A stretch of DNA of 64,000 nt, taken from Pseudomonas psychrophila HA-4. GTDB lineage: Bacteria; Pseudomonadota; Gammaproteobacteria; Pseudomonadales; Pseudomonadaceae. Every line of letters begins with the position of its first letter. The first letter of the stretch is position 1. The notes under the pieces were generated by a model, which did not search any database, was not told the origin of the DNA, and worked only from the letters and a program-made list of their open reading frames with translations. Where the stretch lies: assembly GCF_000282975.1 (NCBI RefSeq), contig NZ_ALJC01000118.1:1-64000 (forward strand), read 5' to 3'. Shown one piece after another: positions 9,755-18,266 of this stretch. The position numbers were made by a program, and so were the translations under genes.

Positions 9755-9763
9755 ACGGATGGT

Positions 9764-10660
9764 TTACGTTTTAAACACCGGCACCGGATTGCACCAACGC
9801 TCTTTGTATTCGCGGTCAGCGCGGCCGAACGAGAAACGCAAAGCCTTGTTCACACTGCGAGCCTGCTCCCAGGCCGATTGGGTATTGAGGAAGCTCAATA
9901 CGCTACCAGGGCTGAAATCACGGGTCTGAGGGTCAACACCGCCATTGACGTACTCAACGCTGATCCATTCGGGCGATTCAACCCGGTATACCAACTGAAT
10001 GGCAATAGGAGAGTCGTTAAGAAAGACGACCGATCCGATCAACAGTTCACGCAACAGCTCAACCACCTCGGCCATACGCTCGGCCCCCGTGGCCACGAAA
10101 CCCCAGCGGCGCATGAATAAATCGCAGTAGATAGCCGCCAGTTCAGTGCTGGAAAAATCCGTCACAGGGCGCACAACACCGCCCGCTTCTTCCAACAAAC
10201 GCAGCTCGCGGCGCTGGTTGTAGCGAAATTTCTTCGACAGTTCTTCAGGGGTACGGGCCATGGCCAACTGTTCGGCTTGCGCGATCAGCGTGCTGAAACG
10301 CCCTTCATTGAGCGCCGAAAGGTAGCGACCACGATGCCGCAAAGGCACGTTGGCATCCGCCGCAGCAGGCAGAATGATCTCTGCATTGCCCAGATCGAAC
10401 AGGCCTTTTTTGCCGTGACGCTTGAGCACGTCCTTGGACAAGGCCAAGTCGCGGCCCCACGTCGGGATCGCGGCTTTCAATTCGCCACCCTGCTCCCAGG
10501 CCAGATAGCGCACCGGGATGCTAGCCAAATGAGCCAAACGCTCAACCACTACAGGGTGGGTCGCGACGCTGCCACCAAAACGCTGCCAAGCATCGGCGTA
10601 AGTACCCGCGTCGATAACGTTCCAGCCGCGCTCACGCCAGCCTTGGAAAAAATTGAGCAT
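9764..10660 (-). CDS. mig-14: Mig-14 family protein (antimicrobial peptide resistance)
   Basis: A 298-residue protein of the Mig-14 family, a GNAT-like fold related to aminoacyl or acyl transferases. In Salmonella mig-14 promotes survival against cationic peptides, and PA5003 has the same place in P. aeruginosa. Seen here: a family-typical N-terminus (NFFQGWRERGW), a basic FRYNQRRELR segment near residue 145 and a C-terminal FSFGRADREYKERW. There is no signal peptide. Its ATG overlaps the stop of the upstream wapH gene by one base (TGATG), so translation is coupled. The biochemical reaction is not established. Confidence 0.85.
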   Translation of the reverse strand: MLNFFQGWRERGWNVIDAGTYADAWQRFGGSVATHPVVVERLAHLASIPVRYLAWEQGGELKAAIPTWGRDLALSKDVLKRHGKKGLFDLGNAEIILPAAADANVPLRHRGRYLSALNEGRFSTLIAQAEQLAMARTPEELSKKFRYNQRRELRLLEEAGGVVRPVTDFSSTELAAIYCDLFMRRWGFVATGAERMAEVVELLRELLIGSVVFLNDSPIAIQLVYRVESPEWISVEYVNGGVDPQTRDFSPGSVLSFLNTQSAWEQARSVNKALRFSFGRADREYKERWCNPVPVFKT

Positions 10661-11790
10661 CAGGCCCCCGCAGTCAGGTCGGTGACTTGCGGCAATTGCC
10701 AGAACCGGTCGTGCACCGCGTGATCGCTAAAGCGCTCATGCAGACGCGCCAGCATCAAGTCCGCACACGCCTGGCGTTGCTCATCACTGAGCACCGCCAA
10801 ATGCTTGATGCCTTGAGCCAAGTGTTCGGCATCGCCCAGCGGGAACAGAATGCCGACACCTTCAACCACTTCCTTGGCACCGCCACAGGCCGTGGCCAGC
10901 AGCGGAACGCCAGCGGCCATGGCCTCCAGCAAGACCATGCCGAACGGCTCGTGATCGGAACTGAGGGCAAACACATCAAATGCGCGGAAATAACGACGCG
11001 CATCGGGCACTTGGCCCAAGAACTTCACCTGCTCGGCAATCCCGAGTTCGCGGGCCAGTTCTTTGAGGTCCTCCTCCAGGCGGCCCTTGCCCATGATCAC
11101 CAACTGGCTGTCAGTGGGTAGGTCCGGCAAGGCGTTGGCGAAGCCCTGGATCAAGGTGGCCTGGTCTTTGTCCGGGTGCAGACGCCCGACGTTACCGACA
11201 ATAAAACCATCGATCGACAACCCCAGCGCTTCACGCGCTTGGGTACCCGGCAGTTGGCTGGCTTGCACGGCGTCGATATCGATGCGGTTGTAGAGCGTGC
11301 TGATACGTCCAGTCGGCCACGTGGGCAGGCATTTGCGCATGTCGTCGCGCACCGCATCAGAAACACCAAGCAGGCTCAGACGTTTGCGGAACAAATGGGC
11401 GAACAGTTTGCGGCTGCGACGCTGATAATCGCCGAACGCGTGATGTACACCGATTACCGGCAAACCGGTGGCTAACAGGGCGATATAAATCGGCTTAAAG
11501 CGATGGGCGATGCAGAAACTGAAAGTGCGCGAGGCAGCGATTTTACGCAGCTTGGCGATGGCACCCAGCTTGAGGCCACGAATGGCCTTGGAGCTGAATT
11601 CCATAAACAGCACTTCGTGCGACGCACAGCCTGCGGCCACTTCAGGGTCGGCTGCCCCGGTCAAAAAGACCGTGGTCACCCGATACCCGCTGCCAGCAAA
11701 CAGGCTAGCGTACTGACGCGCGCAGTCCAGAAACGGCCCGTCATAGCCGTGGCAAAACTGCAGCACATGCCGCTCAGTCGAGCGATTCAT
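10660..11790 (-). CDS. wapH: GT4 glycosyltransferase WapH
   Basis: A 376-residue GT-B glycosyltransferase acting on the LPS outer core. The E-x7-E donor site is seen in DHEPFGMVLLEAMAAG near residue 270, with a preceding VGRLHPDKDQ motif near 195. In P. aeruginosa the gene in this position, PA5004, is wapH, which adds a glucose to the core. The same neighbours (mig-14 after, carbamoyltransferase before) support the name. It overlaps the carbamoyltransferase gene by 17 bases and mig-14 by one, forming one transcription unit. Confidence 0.85.
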   Translation of the reverse strand: MNRSTERHVLQFCHGYDGPFLDCARQYASLFAGSGYRVTTVFLTGAADPEVAAGCASHEVLFMEFSSKAIRGLKLGAIAKLRKIAASRTFSFCIAHRFKPIYIALLATGLPVIGVHHAFGDYQRRSRKLFAHLFRKRLSLLGVSDAVRDDMRKCLPTWPTGRISTLYNRIDIDAVQASQLPGTQAREALGLSIDGFIVGNVGRLHPDKDQATLIQGFANALPDLPTDSQLVIMGKGRLEEDLKELARELGIAEQVKFLGQVPDARRYFRAFDVFALSSDHEPFGMVLLEAMAAGVPLLATACGGAKEVVEGVGILFPLGDAEHLAQGIKHLAVLSDEQRQACADLMLARLHERFSDHAVHDRFWQLPQVTDLTAGA

Positions 11791-13531
11791 AACGCTCGGC
11801 GCCTTCTTTAACGACCAAAATGTCTTCCATGATCAGGTACTGCAAATCAGAGCCAAAGAACATGTTCAGCGCGTCAGTCGGCGAGCAGACCATTGGTTCG
11901 CCACGACGGTTGAGCGAGGTGTTCAGCGATACGCCGTTACCGGTCAGCACTTCGAGGGCTTTCATCATGTCGTAGTAGCGCGGGTTGTATTCACGCTTGA
12001 GCACCTGCGCGCGCGAGGTGCCGTCTTCATGGACAACCTCTGGCACACGGGTTTTCCACTCTTCAGCCACTTCAAAGGTGAAGGTCATGAAAGGTGCCGG
12101 GTGATCGACTTTGATCATCTGCGGGCCGACGGTGTCGAGCATCGAGGGGCAGAAAGGCCTCCAGCGCTCGCGGAACTTGATTTGTTCGTTGATGCGGTCA
12201 GCCACGCCAGCGCTGCTCGGGCAGCCGATGATCGAACGACCGCCCAAGGCACGCGGGCCAAACTCCATTCGCCCCTGGAACCAGGCCACTGGGTTGCCAT
12301 CGACCATGATCTTGGCGATTTTCTCTGGCGTGCCTTCGATCTTGCGGTACGCAGGCTTGCCAGGGTGACGGGCACACGCCGCGATCACGTCTTCGTTGCT
12401 GTACGCAGGGCCGAGGTAGACGTGTTCCATCTTCTCGACGGGCACACCACGTGCGTGGGACACATAAGCGGCGGCACCCACCGCTGTACCGGCATCGCCA
12501 GACGCAGGCTGCACAAACAGCTCTTTGACTTCAGGACGGGCGATGATTTTCTGGTTCAGCTTGACGTTCAACGCGCAGCCACCGGCGAACGCGATTTTGC
12601 CGGTTTCCTTGAGAATATCGCCCAGGTAGTAGTCGATCATCTGCAAGGAGAGTTTTTCAAACAGCGCTTGCATGCTGGCCGCGTAGTGGATGTAAGGCTC
12701 GTCGGCAATATCGCCTTCACGCTTAGGGCCCAACCACTCGATCAGTTTTGGCGAGAAGTAAAAGCCTTTGCCCTTCTCTTTATAGCGACGCAGGCCGATG
12801 ACGTTGGCGTATTCGGTGTTGATCACCAATTCGCCGTTTTCAAACGAAGCCAAGCGCGAGAAGTCGTATTTGCTGGCATCGCCGTACGGCGCCATGCCCA
12901 TCACCTTGAACTCGCCGTCGAGCATCTCGAAACCGAGGAATTCGGTAATCGCGCCGTACAGGCCGCCGAGGGAGTCCGGGTCGAAGAATTCCTTGATCTT
13001 GGTGATCTTGCCGTTTTCGCCATAACCGAAGAAGGTCGTGGCGTACTCGCCCTTACCATCGATGCCCAGGATCGCGGTTTTCTCTTTGAAACCCGAGCAA
13101 TGGTAGGCGCTGGAGGCGTGAGCCAAGTGGTGCTCAACGGGCTCGATCTTGATTTTCTTCGGATCAAAACCCAGTTGCTCAAGGCAGAACACAATCTTGT
13201 TGCGATAGCGCTTGTAGCGACGGTTGCCCATCAGAATCGCGTCAAGAGCACGATCCGGGGCATACCAGTAACGCTTGGCATAGTGCCAGCGGGCCTTGCC
13301 GAACAAGCTGATGGGCGCGAACGGAATCGCGACCACATCAACGTCAGAGGGTTTGATACCCGCCTGTTCAAGGCAGAATTTTGCGGATTCGTAAGGCATG
13401 CGGTTCTTTGCATGCTTGTCGCGTACAAAGCGCTCTTCTTCAGCCGCCGCTACCAGCTTGCCGTCGATATAGAGGGCTGCTGAGGGATCATGGCTAAGGG
13501 CGCCGGACAGGCCAAGGATCGTCAATGCCAC
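11774..13531 (-). CDS. NodU/CmcH-type carbamoyltransferase, LPS core
   Basis: A 585-residue O-carbamoyltransferase. The N-terminal part has the Kae1-like ASKHA fold with EHHLAHASSAY near residue 135, the carbamoyl-phosphate and metal region, and the C-terminal part is the typical Carbam_trans_C domain with EFGPRALGGRS near residue 425. In P. aeruginosa the homologue (PA5005) adds the carbamoyl group to heptose II of the inner core; that role is inferred here from position and family. It is the first gene of the minus-strand unit running to mig-14. Upstream lies a 279-base gap shared with the divergent toxin gene. Confidence 0.88.
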   Translation of the reverse strand: MALTILGLSGALSHDPSAALYIDGKLVAAAEEERFVRDKHAKNRMPYESAKFCLEQAGIKPSDVDVVAIPFAPISLFGKARWHYAKRYWYAPDRALDAILMGNRRYKRYRNKIVFCLEQLGFDPKKIKIEPVEHHLAHASSAYHCSGFKEKTAILGIDGKGEYATTFFGYGENGKITKIKEFFDPDSLGGLYGAITEFLGFEMLDGEFKVMGMAPYGDASKYDFSRLASFENGELVINTEYANVIGLRRYKEKGKGFYFSPKLIEWLGPKREGDIADEPYIHYAASMQALFEKLSLQMIDYYLGDILKETGKIAFAGGCALNVKLNQKIIARPEVKELFVQPASGDAGTAVGAAAYVSHARGVPVEKMEHVYLGPAYSNEDVIAACARHPGKPAYRKIEGTPEKIAKIMVDGNPVAWFQGRMEFGPRALGGRSIIGCPSSAGVADRINEQIKFRERWRPFCPSMLDTVGPQMIKVDHPAPFMTFTFEVAEEWKTRVPEVVHEDGTSRAQVLKREYNPRYYDMMKALEVLTGNGVSLNTSLNRRGEPMVCSPTDALNMFFGSDLQYLIMEDILVVKEGAERYESLD

Positions 13532-13756
13532 TGGGTTAGCCTCTTAAAAATGCAGGCAGGCGGCGGGCGCCTGAAAAAAGGGTGTGCTGCGCGCAAAGCG
13601 CAGAAACAACTAAAGGGCGGGATTATAGCGTAAAGCACGCTCGAATGACCCAGCGCGATTTGCCTCACCTGTTCAGGTCCCCGCATCACACCAAGCCAGT
13701 GCCCTCAAGGCCCGTTATAGATAACTACCGCCACTGAGCCAGAGCTTTGCGATTTG

Positions 13757-13801
13757 CTGTGAGCACTCATCGCGTGCATTGAGCAATGCGAAAACTCACA
13801 G
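13757..13801 (+). promoter_or_regulatory. Hairpin overlapping the toxin A ribosome site
   Basis: CTGTGAG (13757-13763) pairs with CTCACAG (13795-13801), enclosing a second small hairpin GCATT/AATGC (13776-13789). The outer 3' arm ends inside the AGGA ribosome site (13800-13803) of the ATG at 13811. Partial masking of the start is possible. The stem is only 7 bp, so this is weaker than the case before toxin B. Confidence 0.4.
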
Positions 13802-13810
13802 GAACACGGC

Positions 13811-16800
13811 ATGTCTACACATCTGGAACACCTCAAAGGTGCCGAACTCGAATTAGAGGCGCTGACTGATGCTTTCCCCAACCTTGAGACTTCGCTGGAT
13901 CATCGGCTGCGAATATTTTTCCCACGGCTACCGGAGGATGTATGCACCGACTTTCTTTATCTCAACTACCCATTACCGCCTGAGACTGGCCAGTCACCCG
14001 TCCTTGTCAGCCAAACCCTTAGCGAATTGATCGATGAGTGCTATCTGAGCCAGACAGTTCCTACCTTTGTTCAAGGCTCTCACGCTATTTACAACATTAG
14101 CTACTCGCTGGACCCGCAAGATGCCGTCAAGACCATTGGCTTGGCGCAGCTTGAAAAGTACCTTGAGTTCACCACCTTTAGCCTTGAGTTGTGCGTAAGA
14201 GATGCCCTGCGCGATTTTTGGAACACCGCCAGCGCGAAGTTAAAGGCCCAACCCCCTAAAGAATGGCTGTCGCAATTTGTCACGCGCTTGCTTCTTAGCG
14301 AAGCAAACCTGCGCAGGGCGGATCAAACACTCAGCGTTGAGGCCATGACTGCTATCAGCCAGGTCTTCCCTGCTACCGGGACGGCCGCAACCATGACCGG
14401 CGCCTATGGGCTTTACTCACTGACATTGAAGGGGCCTACAAACGCTGCGTCAGCGGCGCTTTACGGGGCGTTTGCAGTTGCCGCCAAAGACTTGCCAACC
14501 ATCACTGACAACCTCAGAAACAAATGGGTCGTGCAAGATCCTGCATCACGCACTGTCGTGCTCTACACACCCAGCAATGGCCTGGAGGCCTTTGAGTCAC
14601 TCACGGCATTCACTCAAGAAATGAGCGCGCGCCTCAAGGACGCCTATCAACGCGAAACATTGCTGGCTTACGTTCTAACTGAAGACCGTGACCACGCCTT
14701 GACCTGCGAAAGCATGCAGCTAAGCCCGATTGCCGCCGCAGATGCGCCTACCTTTTACAGTGCGCAAATCATCGAAAAACAGCAGAAAGATATGCGTCAT
14801 GCGTGGACGCTAGCGCGTTCCAAAAAGGAAGACACAGCCGTTGAACAACTGGCCGAACTCGTTGAGCAGTCCCTGGACTCAAGCTTGCCCATCCGACCTG
14901 CCGCTCTGTTAAAAGCCCGCTATAGCCGATTGATTGAAAGCAAGCTGCCTCTATGGCTCAAAACCGCTTCAGATGCCGACAAAACCTTATGGCGCCTGGG
15001 CGTAGAGCGCTTGACCCATGAACGCGAGGTGTCACACACGCCAAATGCTCACCCCCTTAACCAAATCGGGCAAAAAAGCACGCTACTGGCCTACGCCCGA
15101 ATCCAGCTCACACAACAGATCAAAGCCGATCACGGCATAGAGGTCGACCCCGACGGGATTTACATTTCAACCACCAAGGCAGTGCAAACAGGCCCCGTGA
15201 TAAACCCTATTACTGGCTCCGCGTTTGCCGCGGGTAACAGCCTCTCCAGAACTGGACCCACTATTTCCTACATCACCACCCGACGAAGCCTTAGCGAACT
15301 GGCGCTTTCCAATGTCGGGAAGTTAGATGCGGACTTCGCGCTCACTGCGCGAATCAAGGATGCGGCGGGCAACATTCACCCTGTACTGACGCCCAGCTAC
15401 CTCAAAGCACTGGTACGCACCCTGGATGTTGGCCAGCGTTATAAGAGCCTTCTCAACGATCTACTGGTTAATTCCGCGCAGGCTAAATGGCGCAAGGAGC
15501 GCTATGTCGAATTCAAAAAAGCTCAACTGACGCTGGACCTCCTTGAAGCCAGGCTTTCAGGCAATTTGACCGCTGATGATGTCGCCTGGGTTCAGGCCGT
15601 GATCGATGCACCGGTTGACCAAAATCGACCTCTGCTCAACGGCGAACAGGTCAAAGTCCACCTGCTGATGCTTCGCTACAAACCGATTCCCAGCGTTCTG
15701 GTTTTCAGCTCCACTGCGTCCAACCGCCTGCTGTGCTACATCCCCGGCGCACCCGATAAAACCTGGTTTCTGACTGCCAACTCACGCAGTGAGCTCAGCC
15801 AAAAACTTTCACAGCAGCAGTTGCGCGCTTACGTATTACACCGCGTAACGCCCGCCCAGCAGGCATACATCAAACCCCTGATTGAGAAGGGCCTTACTGT
15901 CTCCACCGTCACGCTGCAAGCCATCAACCATGATGTCTATGAAGCGTCCTATGACACAGAAGCCCTGCATGCCATCCACGATGCCGACGAGCAATCGACG
16001 GCTACCTGGGAAAGCAATCTAAATACAGCCATAGAAGCAGCGCTGACCGTGATCGATATCGTCTCGATCGTGCTGCCCACAAAGGTGCTGCTACCGGTGG
16101 CGTTGGCGCGCTTCAGCTACCAAATCATTTTGGGGATCGATGCCCTGCAACGCGATCAAGAACACGAAGCGCTCCTGTATTTTCTGGACTCCATCACACA
16201 CTTGACGGATGGGGCCTCGGACTTTGTTGGCTCGGCAGTATTCAGCTCATCCCTGCGCCAACGCGCCAAGCAACCTACGCCCAAACTAAGCCCTGATGCT
16301 GCGAGTACCGCTGCCGCTCAACACTTGACCCTGCGTAGCGGGGAAACATTTGGAGGGGGAGTATATGAATACACCTCCGCGCCAAACGGTCGTTTCGAAT
16401 ACCTGTTAAAAACCAAAAATGATGCCCTGTATACCGGCCGCTACGACCATCTGGACGAGACGTGGCGAGCCTTGGATAAACGTCACCCAAACGCTGTGCA
16501 CTCACACCCTATGCACGAGCTGTCTACAGGCATTTGGGACGTCGACCCGAACGTGCAACCAAAGACCGGCATGCAACGCATCATTGAAAGTGCCCAAGTT
16601 GACGGCATCGACCTCGCCAGCGTTACCCCGGACTCTCATGACACCTACCGAGTCAGCAATAAACGTTATATCCAACAAAACGGCATCGTTTTCGAAGTGT
16701 TCAGTAACTGGCTGAGACGTGATTTTTATTTGCAACTACCATCGGGTTCCAGCCGTAGCGTCGACGCTCGGTACAAGCTGCGGCGCATCGCAGGCCATTG

Positions 16801-18100
16801 GGAAATCCAGCATAAACTCAGCAATGGCACCAAGCATTGGGAGCCCTTGATGCGCGACGTAGGCACCCCGCCTGAAGCCACGCCCGCTATCGTCCACAGC
16901 GATTACGATGTGCCTGCTGAGTTCAAGACCAGGATTGACCAGTCAATCAGGGAAACCAGTGGCTTTCTTGACACAACATCCGCCTTTCGCGACGCGGGCA
17001 TGATGCACCTGAAGCGGATGTTCACTGAGCTGAGGTTCAAGCTGCTAAATAACGCCCGGGAGTATCTTGAATCCCACGTTTTAAGACCCCGTGTAAATCG
17101 CCCAGCCTTGTCCGCCGACATAAGCCTTGGTGATTTCTTCAAACGTCTTTTCGAACACACCGACGGCATCGTGTTCGGTGAAATGCACGCCCAACAAGGG
17201 GGTAAAAAGGTCTTGATTACCCAGATGCAGGAAGTGGCCAAAAGCGGGGTTAAAGTGCTCTATCTAGAGCACCTACAAACTGACTTGCACCAAACCCTGC
17301 TGGATGACTTCAACAAGACCGGAAAAATGCCGGTTGTATTAGATGAGTTTCTTAAACGCCAAGACTTAGGCCATCGCGTCGATCCTGCCAGCCCCTACAA
17401 TTACAGCCAATTGGTTCGCGAAGCTCAACGCCACGCTATTGAAATCAAAGCGCTGGATTGCATGGCCAGCTACAACCCAAAAAGTATGAAGAACACGCTG
17501 AGTGGCGAAGAGACAGCCTCACCCGCTTTGATTCGCTATCAAATGTTCAGCTACTTTGCGTCACGAACCATTCGAGCCAATCAATTAAAAAATGGGGGCA
17601 AGAAATTTCTTGCCCTGGTCGGCAATACACACGCCAACACATTCGAAGGCGTTCCAGGCTTGGCCGAGCTGGAAGGGCTCGTCGGCGTTCGCGTGTCAGA
17701 TATTGCTCCTGGCAAGGGCCGCGGCATACGACAGGACATTGCGGACATTTCCAGCCCAAACATGTTCGATGAAAAATTCAGGGTCCTCAAAAATGACTAC
17801 TGGCTAGAGATGGAAATCCCTGGAAGTGCGCCTGCCAGAGCGGGTCTTTCACCCGCTCAGCTCAATGAAAGACTCAAAAGCCCTGGATGGTTCAGGTTTG
17901 AAAGTGCCGGGTGCGAAGGCGCGCAACTGATCCACCGAGCTTCCAACGGGGAAATAGTGCGAACTCCATTGCGTACAGATCCGCATGGCACGTTTTACAT
18001 CGAGCGCGAAAACTGGGAAAGCGTCCATCAGAAACGCTACGACAGGCTGGATGAACTGATCAAGGACTTACGCGAAAGAGGCATGACTCACGTCCAATAA
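13811..18100 (+). CDS. Large toxin-like protein A: dermonecrotic-toxin-type body with C-terminal Tiki/ChaN-like domain
   Basis: A 1,429-residue protein with no signal peptide. The central part (about 400-640) has the segment GSAFAAGNSLSRTGPT typical, from memory, of Pseudomonas proteins labelled dermonecrotic toxin domain (DUF6543). A hydrophobic stretch at about 740-775 could insert in a membrane. The C-terminal ~300 residues carry two GxxH motifs, GEMH (E1124, H1126) and GNTH (H1274), plus YLEHL (E1153, H1154) and LDCMASYN (D1216). This is the pattern of the Tiki/TraB/ChaN/erythromycin-esterase superfamily, which includes a domain of Pasteurella multocida toxin. The helical stretch at 1070-1100 may be a membrane-targeting bundle. 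No immunity or secretion gene is adjacent. Target and chemistry are unknown. Confidence 0.75.
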   Translation: MSTHLEHLKGAELELEALTDAFPNLETSLDHRLRIFFPRLPEDVCTDFLYLNYPLPPETGQSPVLVSQTLSELIDECYLSQTVPTFVQGSHAIYNISYSLDPQDAVKTIGLAQLEKYLEFTTFSLELCVRDALRDFWNTASAKLKAQPPKEWLSQFVTRLLLSEANLRRADQTLSVEAMTAISQVFPATGTAATMTGAYGLYSLTLKGPTNAASAALYGAFAVAAKDLPTITDNLRNKWVVQDPASRTVVLYTPSNGLEAFESLTAFTQEMSARLKDAYQRETLLAYVLTEDRDHALTCESMQLSPIAAADAPTFYSAQIIEKQQKDMRHAWTLARSKKEDTAVEQLAELVEQSLDSSLPIRPAALLKARYSRLIESKLPLWLKTASDADKTLWRLGVERLTHEREVSHTPNAHPLNQIGQKSTLLAYARIQLTQQIKADHGIEVDPDGIYISTTKAVQTGPVINPITGSAFAAGNSLSRTGPTISYITTRRSLSELALSNVGKLDADFALTARIKDAAGNIHPVLTPSYLKALVRTLDVGQRYKSLLNDLLVNSAQAKWRKERYVEFKKAQLTLDLLEARLSGNLTADDVAWVQAVIDAPVDQNRPLLNGEQVKVHLLMLRYKPIPSVLVFSSTASNRLLCYIPGAPDKTWFLTANSRSELSQKLSQQQLRAYVLHRVTPAQQAYIKPLIEKGLTVSTVTLQAINHDVYEASYDTEALHAIHDADEQSTATWESNLNTAIEAALTVIDIVSIVLPTKVLLPVALARFSYQIILGIDALQRDQEHEALLYFLDSITHLTDGASDFVGSAVFSSSLRQRAKQPTPKLSPDAASTAAAQHLTLRSGETFGGGVYEYTSAPNGRFEYLLKTKNDALYTGRYDHLDETWRALDKRHPNAVHSHPMHELSTGIWDVDPNVQPKTGMQRIIESAQVDGIDLASVTPDSHDTYRVSNKRYIQQNGIVFEVFSNWLRRDFYLQLPSGSSRSVDARYKLRRIAGHWEIQHKLSNGTKHWEPLMRDVGTPPEATPAIVHSDYDVPAEFKTRIDQSIRETSGFLDTTSAFRDAGMMHLKRMFTELRFKLLNNAREYLESHVLRPRVNRPALSADISLGDFFKRLFEHTDGIVFGEMHAQQGGKKVLITQMQEVAKSGVKVLYLEHLQTDLHQTLLDDFNKTGKMPVVLDEFLKRQDLGHRVDPASPYNYSQLVREAQRHAIEIKALDCMASYNPKSMKNTLSGEETASPALIRYQMFSYFASRTIRANQLKNGGKKFLALVGNTHANTFEGVPGLAELEGLVGVRVSDIAPGKGRGIRQDIADISSPNMFDEKFRVLKNDYWLEMEIPGSAPARAGLSPAQLNERLKSPGWFRFESAGCEGAQLIHRASNGEIVRTPLRTDPHGTFYIERENWESVHQKRYDRLDELIKDLRERGMTHVQ

Positions 18101-18120
18101 AGAGTCGCCATACAGCGCCA

Positions 18121-18151
18121 CCTCTATCCAGGACATCGTCCCGGATAGAGG
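18121..18151 (+). terminator. Hairpin after toxin A
   Basis: CCTCTATCC (18121-18129) pairs with GGATAGAGG (18143-18151), extended inside by GGAC/GTCC after one mismatch. It starts 20 bases past the stop. No T run follows, so it may stabilise or pause the transcript rather than end it. Confidence 0.45.
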
Positions 18152-18266
18152 GGAAACGCTCAAGGCCAAGCAATTCCCACCTTCAGCCGCTAAACTGCGC
18201 GCCCTCTGCTAGCCTGATACCCGTCGCCCACCACGGGTCGCGTCACACGGAATCCCGATACAGCCC

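Noticed and set aside
12029..13483. A 484-codon open frame on the plus strand opposite the carbamoyltransferase
   Set aside because: The minus-strand product is a clear family member; the opposite frame is a by-product of GC-rich third positions.
18220..18262. A possible Fur box or other iron-control site before the TonB-dependent receptor
   Set aside because: Only an ACCCGT/ACGGGT hairpin is seen; no sequence close to the GATAATGATAATCATTATC pattern is present.
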